NCBI GenBank assembly: GCA_016713225.1
Contig: JADJPO010000002.1
Span: forward strand, 62,001 to 126,000
DNA from: Kineosporiaceae bacterium
GTDB taxonomy: Bacteria > Actinomycetota > Actinomycetes > Actinomycetales > Kineosporiaceae
Direction of reading: 5' to 3'
Length of the DNA: 64,000 nucleotides
The notes under the pieces are model-generated. The model made no database searches. It was not told where the DNA came from and saw only the letters and a program-made list of their open reading frames with translations. Below, piece by piece: positions 35,064 to 43,322 of this stretch; positions within the stretch are counted from its first letter, which is position 1, and each line of letters begins with the position of its first letter. Made by a program: the position numbers and the translations under genes.

Positions 35064-35471
35064 GTGGGTGGATTGATCAAAGACTTCAAGGGCTTCGCCC
35101 TGTCCGGCAACGTCGTGGACCTTGCCATCGGTGTGATCCTCGGTGTGGCGTTCGGTGCGGTGGTGGAGTCCTTCGCCAACGACGTGCTGATGCAGCTGGT
35201 CGCGGCGATCTTCGGGGAGCCGGACTTCTCGGGCATCTCCATAGCCGTCGGCAAGGGCTCGATCCAGATCGGCAAGTTCCTCACCGCCTTGGTGAACTTC
35301 CTGCTGATCGCCAGCGTGCTGCTCCTGATGGTCAAGCTGCTGATGCGCGTCGGCATGAACTTCCGCGCCCAGGGCAACCGTGAGTGCGACTTCTGCAAGT
35401 CGTTCGTGCCGGTCGATGCCACCAGGTGCATGTTCTGCACCAGCGAGATCGAACCCGTGATGCCCGACTGA
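35064..35471 (+). CDS. mscL: Large-conductance mechanosensitive channel with C-terminal zinc ribbon
   Basis: A 135-residue MscL. The N-terminal helix GGLIKDFKGFALSGNVVDLA and the pore helix with GVILGVAFGAVV are typical, and a second membrane helix (LTALVNFLLIASVLLLMV) follows. It opens under membrane tension to release solutes during osmotic downshock. Instead of the usual charged C-terminal bundle helix it ends with C-x2-C-x10-C-x2-C (ECDFC...TRCMFC), a rubredoxin/zinc-ribbon knuckle pair. Metal or redox control of gating is possible but not shown. Start GTG 35064. Confidence 0.92.
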   Translation: MGGLIKDFKGFALSGNVVDLAIGVILGVAFGAVVESFANDVLMQLVAAIFGEPDFSGISIAVGKGSIQIGKFLTALVNFLLIASVLLLMVKLLMRVGMNFRAQGNRECDFCKSFVPVDATRCMFCTSEIEPVMPD

Positions 35472-35488
35472 CGCTCCTGTCGGAGCAA

Positions 35489-35551
35489 GATCACCGTTAG
35501 ATCGCAGTTCACCACCGCCAAGGCGGTGCAGAGTGCGATCTAACAGTGATC
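35489..35551. repeat. Long imperfect inverted repeat after mscL
   Basis: GATCACCGTTAGATCGCA (35489-35506) and TGCGATCTAACAGTGATC (35534-35551) pair with one mismatch. An inner stem CACCGCC/GGCGGTG closes it. It lies 17 bases after the mscL stop, where it can end transcription. In style (a palindromic non-GC-rich word right after a stop) it resembles the other 3' elements of this window, though the word is different. Confidence 0.6.
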
Positions 35552-35664
35552 ATGGGCGCCCGGGTGGGTGGTCGGCGCACCCCTGGTCAGCCGCGCGGGG
35601 GTGGGTATCGGGCCGCCGTGAGTGTGGAGCGCGCGTCGGCTCGCTGCATGTCAGAGTGGGAAGC

Positions 35665-36915
35665 ATGGTGGCAGTCACGGCTACGGACGACCTGCGTCGG
35701 GCGCAGCTGCGCCGGATGAAACTGGTCGCCACCTCACTCCTGGCCCTGGCAGCGCTGATCTACCTGGTGAGCCTGCCCGGACGGGACGCGGGCTGGGTGG
35801 GCTTCGTCAACACGATGGCCGAGGCCGCCATGGTCGGCGCGGTCGCCGACTGGTTCGCCGTCACGGCGCTGTTCCGCCACCCGCTGGGGCTGAAGATCCC
35901 GCACACGGCGATCATCCCCACCCGCAAGGACGCCCTCGGGCACAACCTCGAGGATTTCGTCGGGACCCACTTCATGGCCGAGGACGTGGTGCGTGAGCGG
36001 GTCTCACGCGCCCAGATCGCGCGGCGGGTGGGGGTCTGGCTGAGCCGGCGGGCCGGGGCCGAGCGAGCCACCAGCGAGCTGGCCAGCCTGGCGCGCGGCG
36101 CCATGACCGTGATGAAGGACGAGACGGTGCTCGCCGTCCTGGACGAGATCTTCGTCCGTAAGGTGCTCAACCGGCCGTGGGGGCCACCGTCCGGCCGGCT
36201 GCTGGCCCGCATCGTCGAGGACGGCGCCCACCACCGGCTGGTCGACGTCGGCGTCGACCACCTGCACGACTGGCTGGCCGAGCACGAGGACGTCATCGTG
36301 CGGCTGGTGCTCGAGCGGGCACCCGCCTGGACGCCGACCTGGCTCGACCACAAGGTCGCCCAGCGGGCCTACCTCGAGGCGGTGACGTTCGCCGGCGACG
36401 TCCGGGCCGATCCGCACCACCGCGCCCGCAAGGCGCTGGACAACCTGCTCGCCGAGTTCGCCCGTGACCTGCAGCATGATCCCGCGGCGCAGGCCAAGGC
36501 CGATGCCTTCCGTGATCGGCTGCTGTCCCATCCCGACGTGCGAGGTGCCGTCGAGCAGCTCTGGACGACGGTGCGCCGTTCGCTCGAGCAGGCGGTCGAC
36601 GATCCGGGGAGCGACCTGCGGGTGCGGGCCACCGACGCCGTCCAGACCTTCGGCGAGCGGCTGGCGGGTGACGCCGTGTTGCAGCAGCGCCTCGACGGCT
36701 ACGCCGAGGACGCCGCGGCGCACCTGGTCACCAGCTATCGCGACGAGGTGGTCACCGTGATCTCCGAGACCGTGCAGCGCTGGGACGGCGAGGAGGCCTC
36801 GCGGCGCATCGAACTGCACGTCGGGCGGGACCTGCAGTTCATCCGCATCAACGGCACCGTGGTCGGCGGTCTGGTCGGGTTGCTCATCCACACCCTGACC
36901 GTGCTGATCGACTGA
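35665..36915 (+). CDS. DUF445 family membrane protein
   Basis: A 416-residue protein with a membrane segment near residues 20-40, an N-terminal MAEAAMVGAVADWFAVTALFRHPLGLKIPHTAIIP pattern (in parts) diagnostic of DUF445, a long helical cytosolic middle and a C-terminal hydrophobic hairpin (INGTVVGGLVGLLIHTL). The function of the family is unknown; a structural or membrane-tethering role has been supposed from its coiled-coil character. The start ATG 35665 is preferred over an upstream in-frame codon because the intervening residues have poor codon bias. Confidence 0.82.
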   Translation: MVAVTATDDLRRAQLRRMKLVATSLLALAALIYLVSLPGRDAGWVGFVNTMAEAAMVGAVADWFAVTALFRHPLGLKIPHTAIIPTRKDALGHNLEDFVGTHFMAEDVVRERVSRAQIARRVGVWLSRRAGAERATSELASLARGAMTVMKDETVLAVLDEIFVRKVLNRPWGPPSGRLLARIVEDGAHHRLVDVGVDHLHDWLAEHEDVIVRLVLERAPAWTPTWLDHKVAQRAYLEAVTFAGDVRADPHHRARKALDNLLAEFARDLQHDPAAQAKADAFRDRLLSHPDVRGAVEQLWTTVRRSLEQAVDDPGSDLRVRATDAVQTFGERLAGDAVLQQRLDGYAEDAAAHLVTSYRDEVVTVISETVQRWDGEEASRRIELHVGRDLQFIRINGTVVGGLVGLLIHTLTVLID

Positions 36916-36957
36916 GCCGGCTCGACGCCCGTGGGTGATCAGGGGTGATCAGGGCGA

Positions 36958-38007
36958 TCACTGTGGGCGGAGGTGGTTCACCGCCTGCCACGCGGCGTCC
37001 GGTTCGTCGCGCACCGAGGCGCCCCCGCCGGCGTAGGCCCGCAACATGCCCTGGATCACCGGGGTCACGGACGCCGTGCAGTCGTCGTACAGGTGCAGCA
37101 GCCGCTCGCCGGCGCTGGTCTCGTGGCCCACCAACAGCGCCGTCTCGCCCAGGCGTCCGATCACGGTCTCCTGGAAGGCCCGCAGGTCACCCAGCGCCCG
37201 TTCACCCGGCAACCCGTCGGACAGCTGATCGCGATAGGGCAGGCGGATCTCGACGTGCTCGTCGAACAGCGGGCGGTCCACCCGGTGCAGGGGGTGGCGG
37301 ATCGCCACCTGCAGGCGCCGTTCGCCGTGCCACCCCTCCATCAGAGCCCAGCGTTCGCCACCCCAGGTCTGCGCGGCACGGCGCACGACCTCCGGCAGGT
37401 CGGCGACCGGGATGGGGTCGATCGGCGCCACGGTGACCGCCTCGACCGCGCCGACCCAGCGTTCGACGTCGTCCTCACCCAGCGCCCAGTCGAGCACCAG
37501 GAAGCTCAGGTGCGCCCGGGCCTGCTCGGTCATCTGGAAGAACCGCGGGTGGTAGATGGACACGTCCAGGCGGCACCGCTGGTCGTCGGCGAGGGCCTGC
37601 ACCACGACGGTCGACAGGTCGATCTCGGCGCTACCGGCCTCGACGACGTTGCCGCGACGGAAGGCGGTCGGGTCGGGCAGGCGGGCGGGCCGGAACTGCC
37701 ACACCGCGTCGTCCGGCGGCGCGGCGCGATGCCAGCGTTCAGCCAGGGTGCGCAGCTCGGGGTGTCCATCGCTGGAGATCGCGAACAGGAACGTGGACCC
37801 GCTGCCGGGGCACAGCTCCCAGGTCAGGTGGGGATGGATCCGGGCCACCTCGGGGCCGACCATCGACTCGACCGTGTAGGTGTGCCCGGCGGTCACCGCG
37901 GTCGTCACGTCGTCGGCGTTGCGCGCCCACCAGGCCCAGAATCCGTCGATGGCCTGCGAGGTGGGCGACACCACGATGGGCGGGTGTCGACGCCGGAACA
38001 GAGCCAT
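36958..38007 (-). CDS. Hypothetical protein (DUF695-like)
   Basis: A 349-residue cytosolic protein, start ATG. The N-terminal third (IDGFWAWWARNADDVTTAV, then IHPHLTWELCPG and ISSDGHPELRTLAERW) resembles the DUF695-type proteins of actinobacteria. The middle has YHPRFFQMTEQARAHLSFLVLDWALGEDDVERW. No catalytic motif is evident. It is divergent from the GAF/GGDEF-like gene and convergent with the DUF445 gene. Confidence 0.6.
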   Translation of the reverse strand: MALFRRRHPPIVVSPTSQAIDGFWAWWARNADDVTTAVTAGHTYTVESMVGPEVARIHPHLTWELCPGSGSTFLFAISSDGHPELRTLAERWHRAAPPDDAVWQFRPARLPDPTAFRRGNVVEAGSAEIDLSTVVVQALADDQRCRLDVSIYHPRFFQMTEQARAHLSFLVLDWALGEDDVERWVGAVEAVTVAPIDPIPVADLPEVVRRAAQTWGGERWALMEGWHGERRLQVAIRHPLHRVDRPLFDEHVEIRLPYRDQLSDGLPGERALGDLRAFQETVIGRLGETALLVGHETSAGERLLHLYDDCTASVTPVIQGMLRAYAGGGASVRDEPDAAWQAVNHLRPQ

Positions 38008-38131
38008 GGGCTCATCACATCACCCGGCACCCCCAACCCGAGTGCGAATGGTGACGAGGTGACCCGGATGTAGCGCGAGAAGGTCACGTATCGGCATCGG
38101 GGGCCGGACATCAAGAGATCTCGGGCGAGGA

Positions 38132-38160
38132 CTCCACTTTCGGCCTAGAGCTGCCGATGA
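38132..38160 (+). promoter_or_regulatory. Possible FliA-type (motility sigma) promoter
   Basis: CTCCACTTT followed 16 bases after TCCA by GCCGATGA (38153-38160) resembles the sigma-28/FliA pattern known from motile actinomycetes (TCA, 15-16 bases, GCCGATAA). Start of transcription would fall at or next to the GTG at 38167, giving a leaderless mRNA. The match is partial. Confidence 0.35.
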
Positions 38161-38166
38161 GTCTGC

Positions 38167-40299
38167 GTGCCTCTGGACGCCCTGATCTACACAGCCCCCG
38201 CGCTCACCTCTGTGCCCGCGGTGACCGGCGCGCGGGAGGCAGCCCTCGCCTCACTGGGGCTGTTCACCGCCGCCGTCGGTTACCGGTTGGCCAAGCCCGT
38301 GATGCGTCGTCGCCATGCGCGCCTGGTCGGCGCCGCCCCCGCGGATGCCCTGCTGCTGGCAGGTCTCGGTGAGGTGGTGCGTCCGGCCTCGTTCATCGCC
38401 GAACCCGTGGTGGCGATCACCGTGCTGCCCTCGCGGACGCCGCCCGCGAGCGAACGCCCAGCGCCGCGGGTCCTGAGCACCCAGGACGCCGAGCTGGCCG
38501 CGAGGCTGGGCACGACGCACCCGATGAACGCCCCCGGACGGCACCGCACGGTGCCTGCCTGGGCCGCTGGATTGAGCCGCACCTGCCCGCCGCCGTCCGC
38601 TGCGGTGCTGCTCGAGGTGAGCCCGGAGGAGGAGATCTTGGAGGTCATCCACCTCGCTGGTGCGGAGTCGTCGGTCGAATCGTCGATCGAGCCGGCAGCG
38701 GGGTCGGAGACGGAGGTCGTCGCGGTCTCGGCCGAGACCTCGGCCGGGTCCTCCGGCTCGACGGCTGACGCGGAGCCCAGCCGGGCTCAGGCCCGTTACG
38801 CGATCGATTGGGGCGAGGACCTCGACTGGGGAGATGTGGACGGCGTCCACCACCCCGACGGCTGGGCCGAGGGCTGGGTCGCGGCGGCGACCTCGGCCGG
38901 CACGACGCCACCCGGCACGACCCCACCCGACACTGCGCCGGCCGACACGACGCCGGCCGAGCCGCCGTCCACGCTCTCGCTCTGGCGCAGCTCGATCGAG
39001 GAGGCGGACATCGCCTTCGGTCGTGCCGCCGAGGTGCCGGTCGCGCGTGTCGTCACCCCGCCGCCCGCCCGGATGCCCGTGATCGCGATGCCGGACGTCG
39101 CGGTGGCTCCGGCGACGACGCAGGCCCTGCCGGAACCGGCCCCGGACTGGGTTGCCGAACCGGCGACCGAGTGGGTCGAGTCGGCCCATGAGTGGGTCGA
39201 GCCGGCGACCGAGTGGACCGAGCCGGAGACCGACGTGATCGACGAGCCCGTCGACCATCCGGCCTGGACCGCTCCCTGGGCCGAGGCGGAAGCCGGGACG
39301 GAGATCGAAGCAGACCCGGTCGCGGAGCCGGTGGTGTGGGTGCCGACGCAGCGGGCCGCCGAGCTGCCGGCGGTGCACGACGCCCTGGCCGCCATCCGGG
39401 TGCGACTGGCCGCGCAGACGACCCGGCTCGGCATCGCCGAGGTCGTCACGCAGGAGGCCCGCGCCCTGATCGAGGCCGACCAGGCCGTGCTCGTCGTCCG
39501 CTCCATCGAAGGCCCGCAGGTGCTGGGGCTCGACCCGAGCGCCACCGAGATCTGGGGACCGCAGACCCTGGCGGCGTTGCTGACCGGTGTGGCCATGCGC
39601 GAGGTGCTCGCCGGCGACCCGTTGGCCGATGGTGGCAGTTCGGCGCTGCTGGTCGTGCCGGTCGCCGGAGCCGGCGCCTTCATCGGTGCGGTGATCGCCC
39701 GGCGTGAGGGCGAACGGCCGTTCGAGATCGCCGACCAGGACCTGCTCGATCGGCTGGCACGGATCGCCGGGTCCTCGCTCGATGCGCTGACCCGTCGTGG
39801 CGTGTTGCGCAGCGAGGGGCAGGAGCGCGACTCGGTCACCGGCCTGGCCCCGGCATCGTGTCTGACGCACGATCTGAAGGCCGCCCTGAACAGCCGTGAC
39901 GATCACGGCATGGTGGTCACGCTGGTGATGGCCGAGATCGACGGCCTCGCCCGGATGCGCACCGAGCACGGCGACGAGACAGCCGACGAGGCGCTGCACC
40001 TGATCGCCCACACCCTGCACACGGGGCTGCGGGTCGGCGACGTGGCCTACCGCCTGGATACCGAGGAACTGGCCGTGATGCTCGCGGCCACGGATGTCGA
40101 GTCCGGCGAGCGGGTGGCGATTCGGCTGGTGGACGAGGTCGACACGGCGCTGGCCGAGTCCTATGGCCTCGACCAGCCGTTGCGGCTGCGTCCGGTGGTC
40201 GTTCCGGTGCAGGGCAGCCCCGACGAGGTGCTCGCCGAGGGAGCGCGAGCCCTCGCCGCCCAGCGGGTCCAGGCGCGCTGGGAGCACACCACGTTCTGA
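38167..40299 (+). CDS. GAF and degenerate GGDEF domain protein
   Basis: A 710-residue protein. One hydrophobic helix near residues 20-45 anchors it. Residues 50-395 are low-complexity and acidic, including a W-V-E/P-A-T-E-W repeat (about 336-352). A GAF domain spans about 399-545 and a GGDEF-fold domain about 555-705. The active-site loop reads D-T-E-E-L (631-635) instead of GGDEF, so cyclase activity is unlikely. The R-x-x-D inhibitory site (RVGD, 622-625) is kept at the exact five-residue spacing. It may therefore bind c-di-GMP as a receptor. The upstream FliA-like promoter hints at motility. Confidence 0.8.
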   Translation: MPLDALIYTAPALTSVPAVTGAREAALASLGLFTAAVGYRLAKPVMRRRHARLVGAAPADALLLAGLGEVVRPASFIAEPVVAITVLPSRTPPASERPAPRVLSTQDAELAARLGTTHPMNAPGRHRTVPAWAAGLSRTCPPPSAAVLLEVSPEEEILEVIHLAGAESSVESSIEPAAGSETEVVAVSAETSAGSSGSTADAEPSRAQARYAIDWGEDLDWGDVDGVHHPDGWAEGWVAAATSAGTTPPGTTPPDTAPADTTPAEPPSTLSLWRSSIEEADIAFGRAAEVPVARVVTPPPARMPVIAMPDVAVAPATTQALPEPAPDWVAEPATEWVESAHEWVEPATEWTEPETDVIDEPVDHPAWTAPWAEAEAGTEIEADPVAEPVVWVPTQRAAELPAVHDALAAIRVRLAAQTTRLGIAEVVTQEARALIEADQAVLVVRSIEGPQVLGLDPSATEIWGPQTLAALLTGVAMREVLAGDPLADGGSSALLVVPVAGAGAFIGAVIARREGERPFEIADQDLLDRLARIAGSSLDALTRRGVLRSEGQERDSVTGLAPASCLTHDLKAALNSRDDHGMVVTLVMAEIDGLARMRTEHGDETADEALHLIAHTLHTGLRVGDVAYRLDTEELAVMLAATDVESGERVAIRLVDEVDTALAESYGLDQPLRLRPVVVPVQGSPDEVLAEGARALAAQRVQARWEHTTF

Positions 40300-40318
40300 C
40301 CTCGCCCGGGGCGCCGGG

Positions 40319-40798
40319 TCAGACCACTCCACTGTCGACGATCAGCCAGGGCTCGGAGTCGTCGTTGCGCACCACCAGGTATCCGAATTCCGTGGGGCCG
40401 TCGGTCTGGGACGTGTCACCACCGTGCAGGTGGAACGAGACCGGCACCCGGGCGGCCTGGGCGAAGGCGTCGGCACTCGACTGTCCGTCGGTCGGATCGC
40501 CCGGCTTCAGGTTCTGCGCCGGGCCCACGCGCAGCTCGAGGTAGCGCGGGGCGCGGTCGAGGCGTGAGTACCTGAACCGGTCGCCGAGGGTGAGCCGGTT
40601 CGCGGTGGCGAAGTCCCGCGCCGTGACCGCGGTCAGGTAGACCTCCACCACCTGCTCGGGCGACGCCGAGGGCGCGGGGTCGGCGATGTCGATCCGGGCG
40701 GGTGCCCAGTTCACCACCGCGACGACCACCAGGGTGAGCCCGGCCGCCACGACGGACACGGGCGCTGTCGGCATGCGCCGAGCCGTTGCGAGGCCCAT
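40319..40798 (-). CDS. Hypothetical membrane-anchored NTF2-like protein
   Basis: A 159-residue protein with a signal anchor (VSVVAAGLTLVVVAVVNWA, about 14-32) and an outside domain: S-P-E-Q-V-V-E-V-Y-L-T-A-V-T-A-R-D-F-A-T-A-N-R-L resembles the first helices of NTF2-like/DUF4878 lipoproteins, and it ends in beta strands (FGYLVVRNDDSEPWLIVDSG). The function is unknown. It lies three bases after the MarR gene on the same strand, so they may be co-transcribed. Confidence 0.65.
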   Translation of the reverse strand: MGLATARRMPTAPVSVVAAGLTLVVVAVVNWAPARIDIADPAPSASPEQVVEVYLTAVTARDFATANRLTLGDRFRYSRLDRAPRYLELRVGPAQNLKPGDPTDGQSSADAFAQAARVPVSFHLHGGDTSQTDGPTEFGYLVVRNDDSEPWLIVDSGVV

Positions 40799-40801
40799 CG
40801 A

Positions 40802-41329
40802 TCAGACGGGCAGGTGCAGGTCGGGCGGCTCGCTGTCCGACTCCAACCCGAGCACGATCGTGCGCAACGCCGAGACCAGGGCGCCCAGTTCGCTCTCACT
40901 CAGGGCGCCGACCACCGCCACCTCCTGCGCGTTGAGCTTCGGGAACAGCTCGACCATCAGGTCGGTGGCCTGCGGGGTGAGCGACAGGATCACCCGTCGT
41001 CCATCGCCCGGATGGGTCCGCCGCCGCATCAGCCCACGCGCCTCGAGGGTCTTGACCACCCCGGTCAACGTGGACTTGGTGATCCCCGCCTCGGACGCCG
41101 CGTGCCGGGTCTCGATGTCCTGCCAGACCCAGACGACCCACAGCACGACCCACCCGGTCCAGGTGAGGTCGTACCCGGCGAGGACGGCGCGTTCGAAGTG
41201 ATTGCGGACGGCTCCGGCGGCACGATAGAGCCCCCCGATGGCCGCCATGGCCTGGTGATCGACCGGGAGCCCGCTCAGGCGTTCGGACACGGCATGTTCG
41301 GTCTGATCCAAGGTGTACTGGCCGGTCAT
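40802..41329 (-). CDS. MarR family regulator (paralogue of the one at 57.9 kb)
   Basis: A 175-residue winged-HTH protein. The recognition region is AGITKSTLTGVVKTLEARGLMRRR, followed by the wing G-D-G-R-R-V-I-L-S-L-T. It shares RAAxAVRNHxxRxVL and the L-T-W-x-G-x-x-V-L-W-x-V-W-x-W segment with the second MarR protein of the window, so the two are close paralogues. AGGAGGGG lies before the ATG. It is divergent from an F420-type oxidoreductase gene, and CCTAG-ATC-CTAGG stands between them. Confidence 0.88.
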   Translation of the reverse strand: MTGQYTLDQTEHAVSERLSGLPVDHQAMAAIGGLYRAAGAVRNHFERAVLAGYDLTWTGWVVLWVVWVWQDIETRHAASEAGITKSTLTGVVKTLEARGLMRRRTHPGDGRRVILSLTPQATDLMVELFPKLNAQEVAVVGALSESELGALVSALRTIVLGLESDSEPPDLHLPV

Positions 41330-41382
41330 GTTCCCCTCCTGATGTGTCGACCGCGTGCCGACTCACCACGTCCGGCGAGACC

Positions 41383-41395
41383 CCTAGATCCTAGG
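41383..41395. promoter_or_regulatory. Candidate MarR operator (CCTAG-N3-CTAGG)
   Basis: A perfect 5-bp inverted repeat around ATC, the least GC-rich spot in the gap between the divergent MarR and LLM oxidoreductase genes. CTAG words are rare in such DNA. Its place between a MarR gene and a divergent target fits autoregulation. Confidence 0.4.
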
Positions 41396-41421
41396 CAGGT
41401 CGCCGCCTCGGACCCATACTG

Positions 41422-42384
41422 GTGGGCGTGCTGCCCCGATTCGTCCTGGTGCTGACCGAGAACTGGACCATGCTCGCCGGCGGCGCGCCCCGCGACATGC
41501 TCACCACGGTGGTGCGGTGGGCCCGAGAGGCCGAGGACGCCGGGTTCGACGGTGTGATGACCAGCGAGCACGTCGTCCTCGGGCTGAGTGCGGGCAGCGC
41601 CGGTCGCATGGCCAACCCCCGCGAGTACGCCCTGCCCGGCAACCAGGACCCGGCGACGCCGTGGCCGTCGTCGTTGCTGATGCTGGCCGGGGTCGCCGCC
41701 TGCACCGAGCGGATCCGGTTGATCGCCTCCGCTGTGATCTCGCCGCTGCGTCACCCGTTGCTGCTGGCCAAGGACTTCGCCACACTCGACCGGCTGAGCG
41801 GCGGCCGGCTGGTGGTGCAACCCACAGTGAGCTGGCATCGCGACGAGTACGCCGCACTCGGGGTGCCCTTCGCCGAACGCGGCGCCCGGCTCGACGAGCA
41901 GCTCGACATCTGGGACGCCGTGTGGCGGTCGTGCGTCAAGGACGAACCGGTGAGCTATCGCGGCCGGTTCTACGCCTTCGACGACGTGTGGATCTCGCCG
42001 GGGCCGGCCCGATCCGAGGGCCCGCCGCTGTGGTTCGGGGGCGAGACCCTGCACCCGGCCCTGGTGCGGCGCCTGGTGCGCCACGGTTCGGGCTACAACC
42101 CGCTGGGCCGGCCGACCCCGGCCATGCTGGTGCACCTGGCCGATGCGATGCAGGCCGCCGGACGCACCGCGGCCTCGCTGGAGATGATCGGCAGTACCCG
42201 GGCACGCTTTCCCGACGACACCTCGTGCGCCGACATCGGCGAGGCGCTGGAATCGGTCCCCGATCAGCTGGCCCAGGGCTTCGGCACGTTCTGCATCAAG
42301 CCGAGCCAGTTCATCGACGACCCGGCTCTGGTGGGCGACTTCTGCCGCGAGGTGGTCGCCCGCACCGAACGCCTGCTGTCGTGA
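41422..42384 (+). CDS. LLM class (F420-type) oxidoreductase
   Basis: A 320-residue luciferase-like TIM barrel. Typical segments are W-A-R-E-A-E-D-A-G-F-D-G-V-M-T-S-E-H, the PWPSSLLMLAGVAACTERIRL stretch (in parts), HPLLLAKDFATLDRLSGGRLVV and the closing L-V-G-D-F-C-R-E-V. Small LLM proteins of this kind use F420H2 or FMNH2 to reduce or oxidise varied substrates. It probably works with the SDR whose GTG overlaps its stop codon. GTG 41422 or 41428 could be the start. Confidence 0.85.
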   Translation: MGVLPRFVLVLTENWTMLAGGAPRDMLTTVVRWAREAEDAGFDGVMTSEHVVLGLSAGSAGRMANPREYALPGNQDPATPWPSSLLMLAGVAACTERIRLIASAVISPLRHPLLLAKDFATLDRLSGGRLVVQPTVSWHRDEYAALGVPFAERGARLDEQLDIWDAVWRSCVKDEPVSYRGRFYAFDDVWISPGPARSEGPPLWFGGETLHPALVRRLVRHGSGYNPLGRPTPAMLVHLADAMQAAGRTAASLEMIGSTRARFPDDTSCADIGEALESVPDQLAQGFGTFCIKPSQFIDDPALVGDFCREVVARTERLLS

Positions 42385-43208
42385 GCGCGGCGGCACCGAA
42401 GTCCGGACCACCCGGGCCGGTGGCGCTGATCACCGGGGCCGGCACCGGCATCGGCGCGGCGACCGCCCGGGCGTGGGTGGGTCACGGTGGTCGGGTGGTG
42501 CTGACCGGGCGCCGTCCGGAGCCGCTGGCCGAGGTGGCTGGCGAGCTCGGTGAGGCGGCGCTGGCCCTGCCCGCCGATGCCGCCGATGTCGCCGCGATGC
42601 GGGCCGTGGTGGACGCCGCGACGTCCCGGTTCGGTGGGTTGGACGCCCTGGTCGCCAATGCGGGCGGTGAGGGCACCGGCAGCGTGCTCGATGTCGAGGA
42701 CGCCGACTGGCAGCAGGCGTTGCAGGTGAACCTGATGACGGCGGTCGCCTCGGCGCGGGCCTGCTTGCCGGCTCTGATCGCCCGACGCGGCGCCATCGTG
42801 GTGGTCAGTTCGCTGGCGGGGCTGGCGGCCCCACCGGAGTTGGCGCCGTACACCGTGGCCAAGCACGCCCTGGTCGGCCTGACCCGCTCGCTGGCCCGGG
42901 ACTTCGGCGCGTCCGGGGTGCGGGCCAACGCGGTCTGCCCGGGCTGGGTGCGCACGCCGATGGCCGACGGCGAGATGGATGCGCTCGCCGTCCAGCAGGG
43001 TCTGGCGGACCGTGAGGCGGCCTACGTGCTGGCGACGCGTCACACGCCGTTGGGCCGGGCGATCACCGCCGACGAGGTGGCCGAGGTGATCTGCTTCCTG
43101 GCCGGAACGGCGTCCTCGGCGGTCAGTGGCGCCGTGATCCCGGTGGACGGCGGTGCCACCGCCGTCGACCTGCCCACCATCGCCTTCACCGACCCCCCCT
43201 CGCCGTGA
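42381..43208 (+). CDS. Short-chain dehydrogenase/reductase
   Basis: A 275-residue Rossmann-fold enzyme: nucleotide motif T-G-A-G-T-G-I-G, NAGG in the central strand, S-S-L-A-G and the catalytic Y-T-V-A-K, and the closing P-V-D-G-G-A. Arg-rich context after strand 2 (LTGRRPEPL) suggests NADP(H). It oxidises or reduces an alcohol/ketone; the substrate is unknown. It is translationally coupled to the LLM oxidoreductase. Its stop codon lies inside a 28-bp-arm palindrome of the dispersed repeat family. Confidence 0.88.
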   Translation: MSAAAPKSGPPGPVALITGAGTGIGAATARAWVGHGGRVVLTGRRPEPLAEVAGELGEAALALPADAADVAAMRAVVDAATSRFGGLDALVANAGGEGTGSVLDVEDADWQQALQVNLMTAVASARACLPALIARRGAIVVVSSLAGLAAPPELAPYTVAKHALVGLTRSLARDFGASGVRANAVCPGWVRTPMADGEMDALAVQQGLADREAAYVLATRHTPLGRAITADEVAEVICFLAGTASSAVSGAVIPVDGGATAVDLPTIAFTDPPSP

Positions 43209-43257
43209 TCATGCAATCCGTGCACGAAACGTGCACGGATTGCATGATCACGGCGAG
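43199..43257. repeat. Dispersed 23-bp repeat as a perfect 28-bp-arm palindrome (locus 3)
   Basis: Two copies of the dispersed element face each other head to head. The arms 43199-43226 and 43230-43257 are exact complements around AAA. The SDR stop codon (43206-43208) is part of the left arm. As DNA it can form a cruciform and as RNA a very stable hairpin, so it can terminate transcription in both directions between convergent genes. Confidence 0.88.
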
Positions 43258-43301
43258 AGGGGCTCGCCCCACCCGTGACCGGGTCGGACGAGCCCCTCTC
43301 G
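43254..43301. terminator. Second hairpin between convergent genes
   Basis: CGAGAGGGGCTCG (43254-43266) and CGAGCCCCTCTCG (43289-43301) form a perfect 13-bp stem with a 22-base loop, 22 bases from the permease stop. With the palindrome just before it, this convergent gap holds two tandem terminator-like structures. Confidence 0.7.
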
Positions 43302-43322
43302 TGCTCGTGATCGAGGCGTCGA

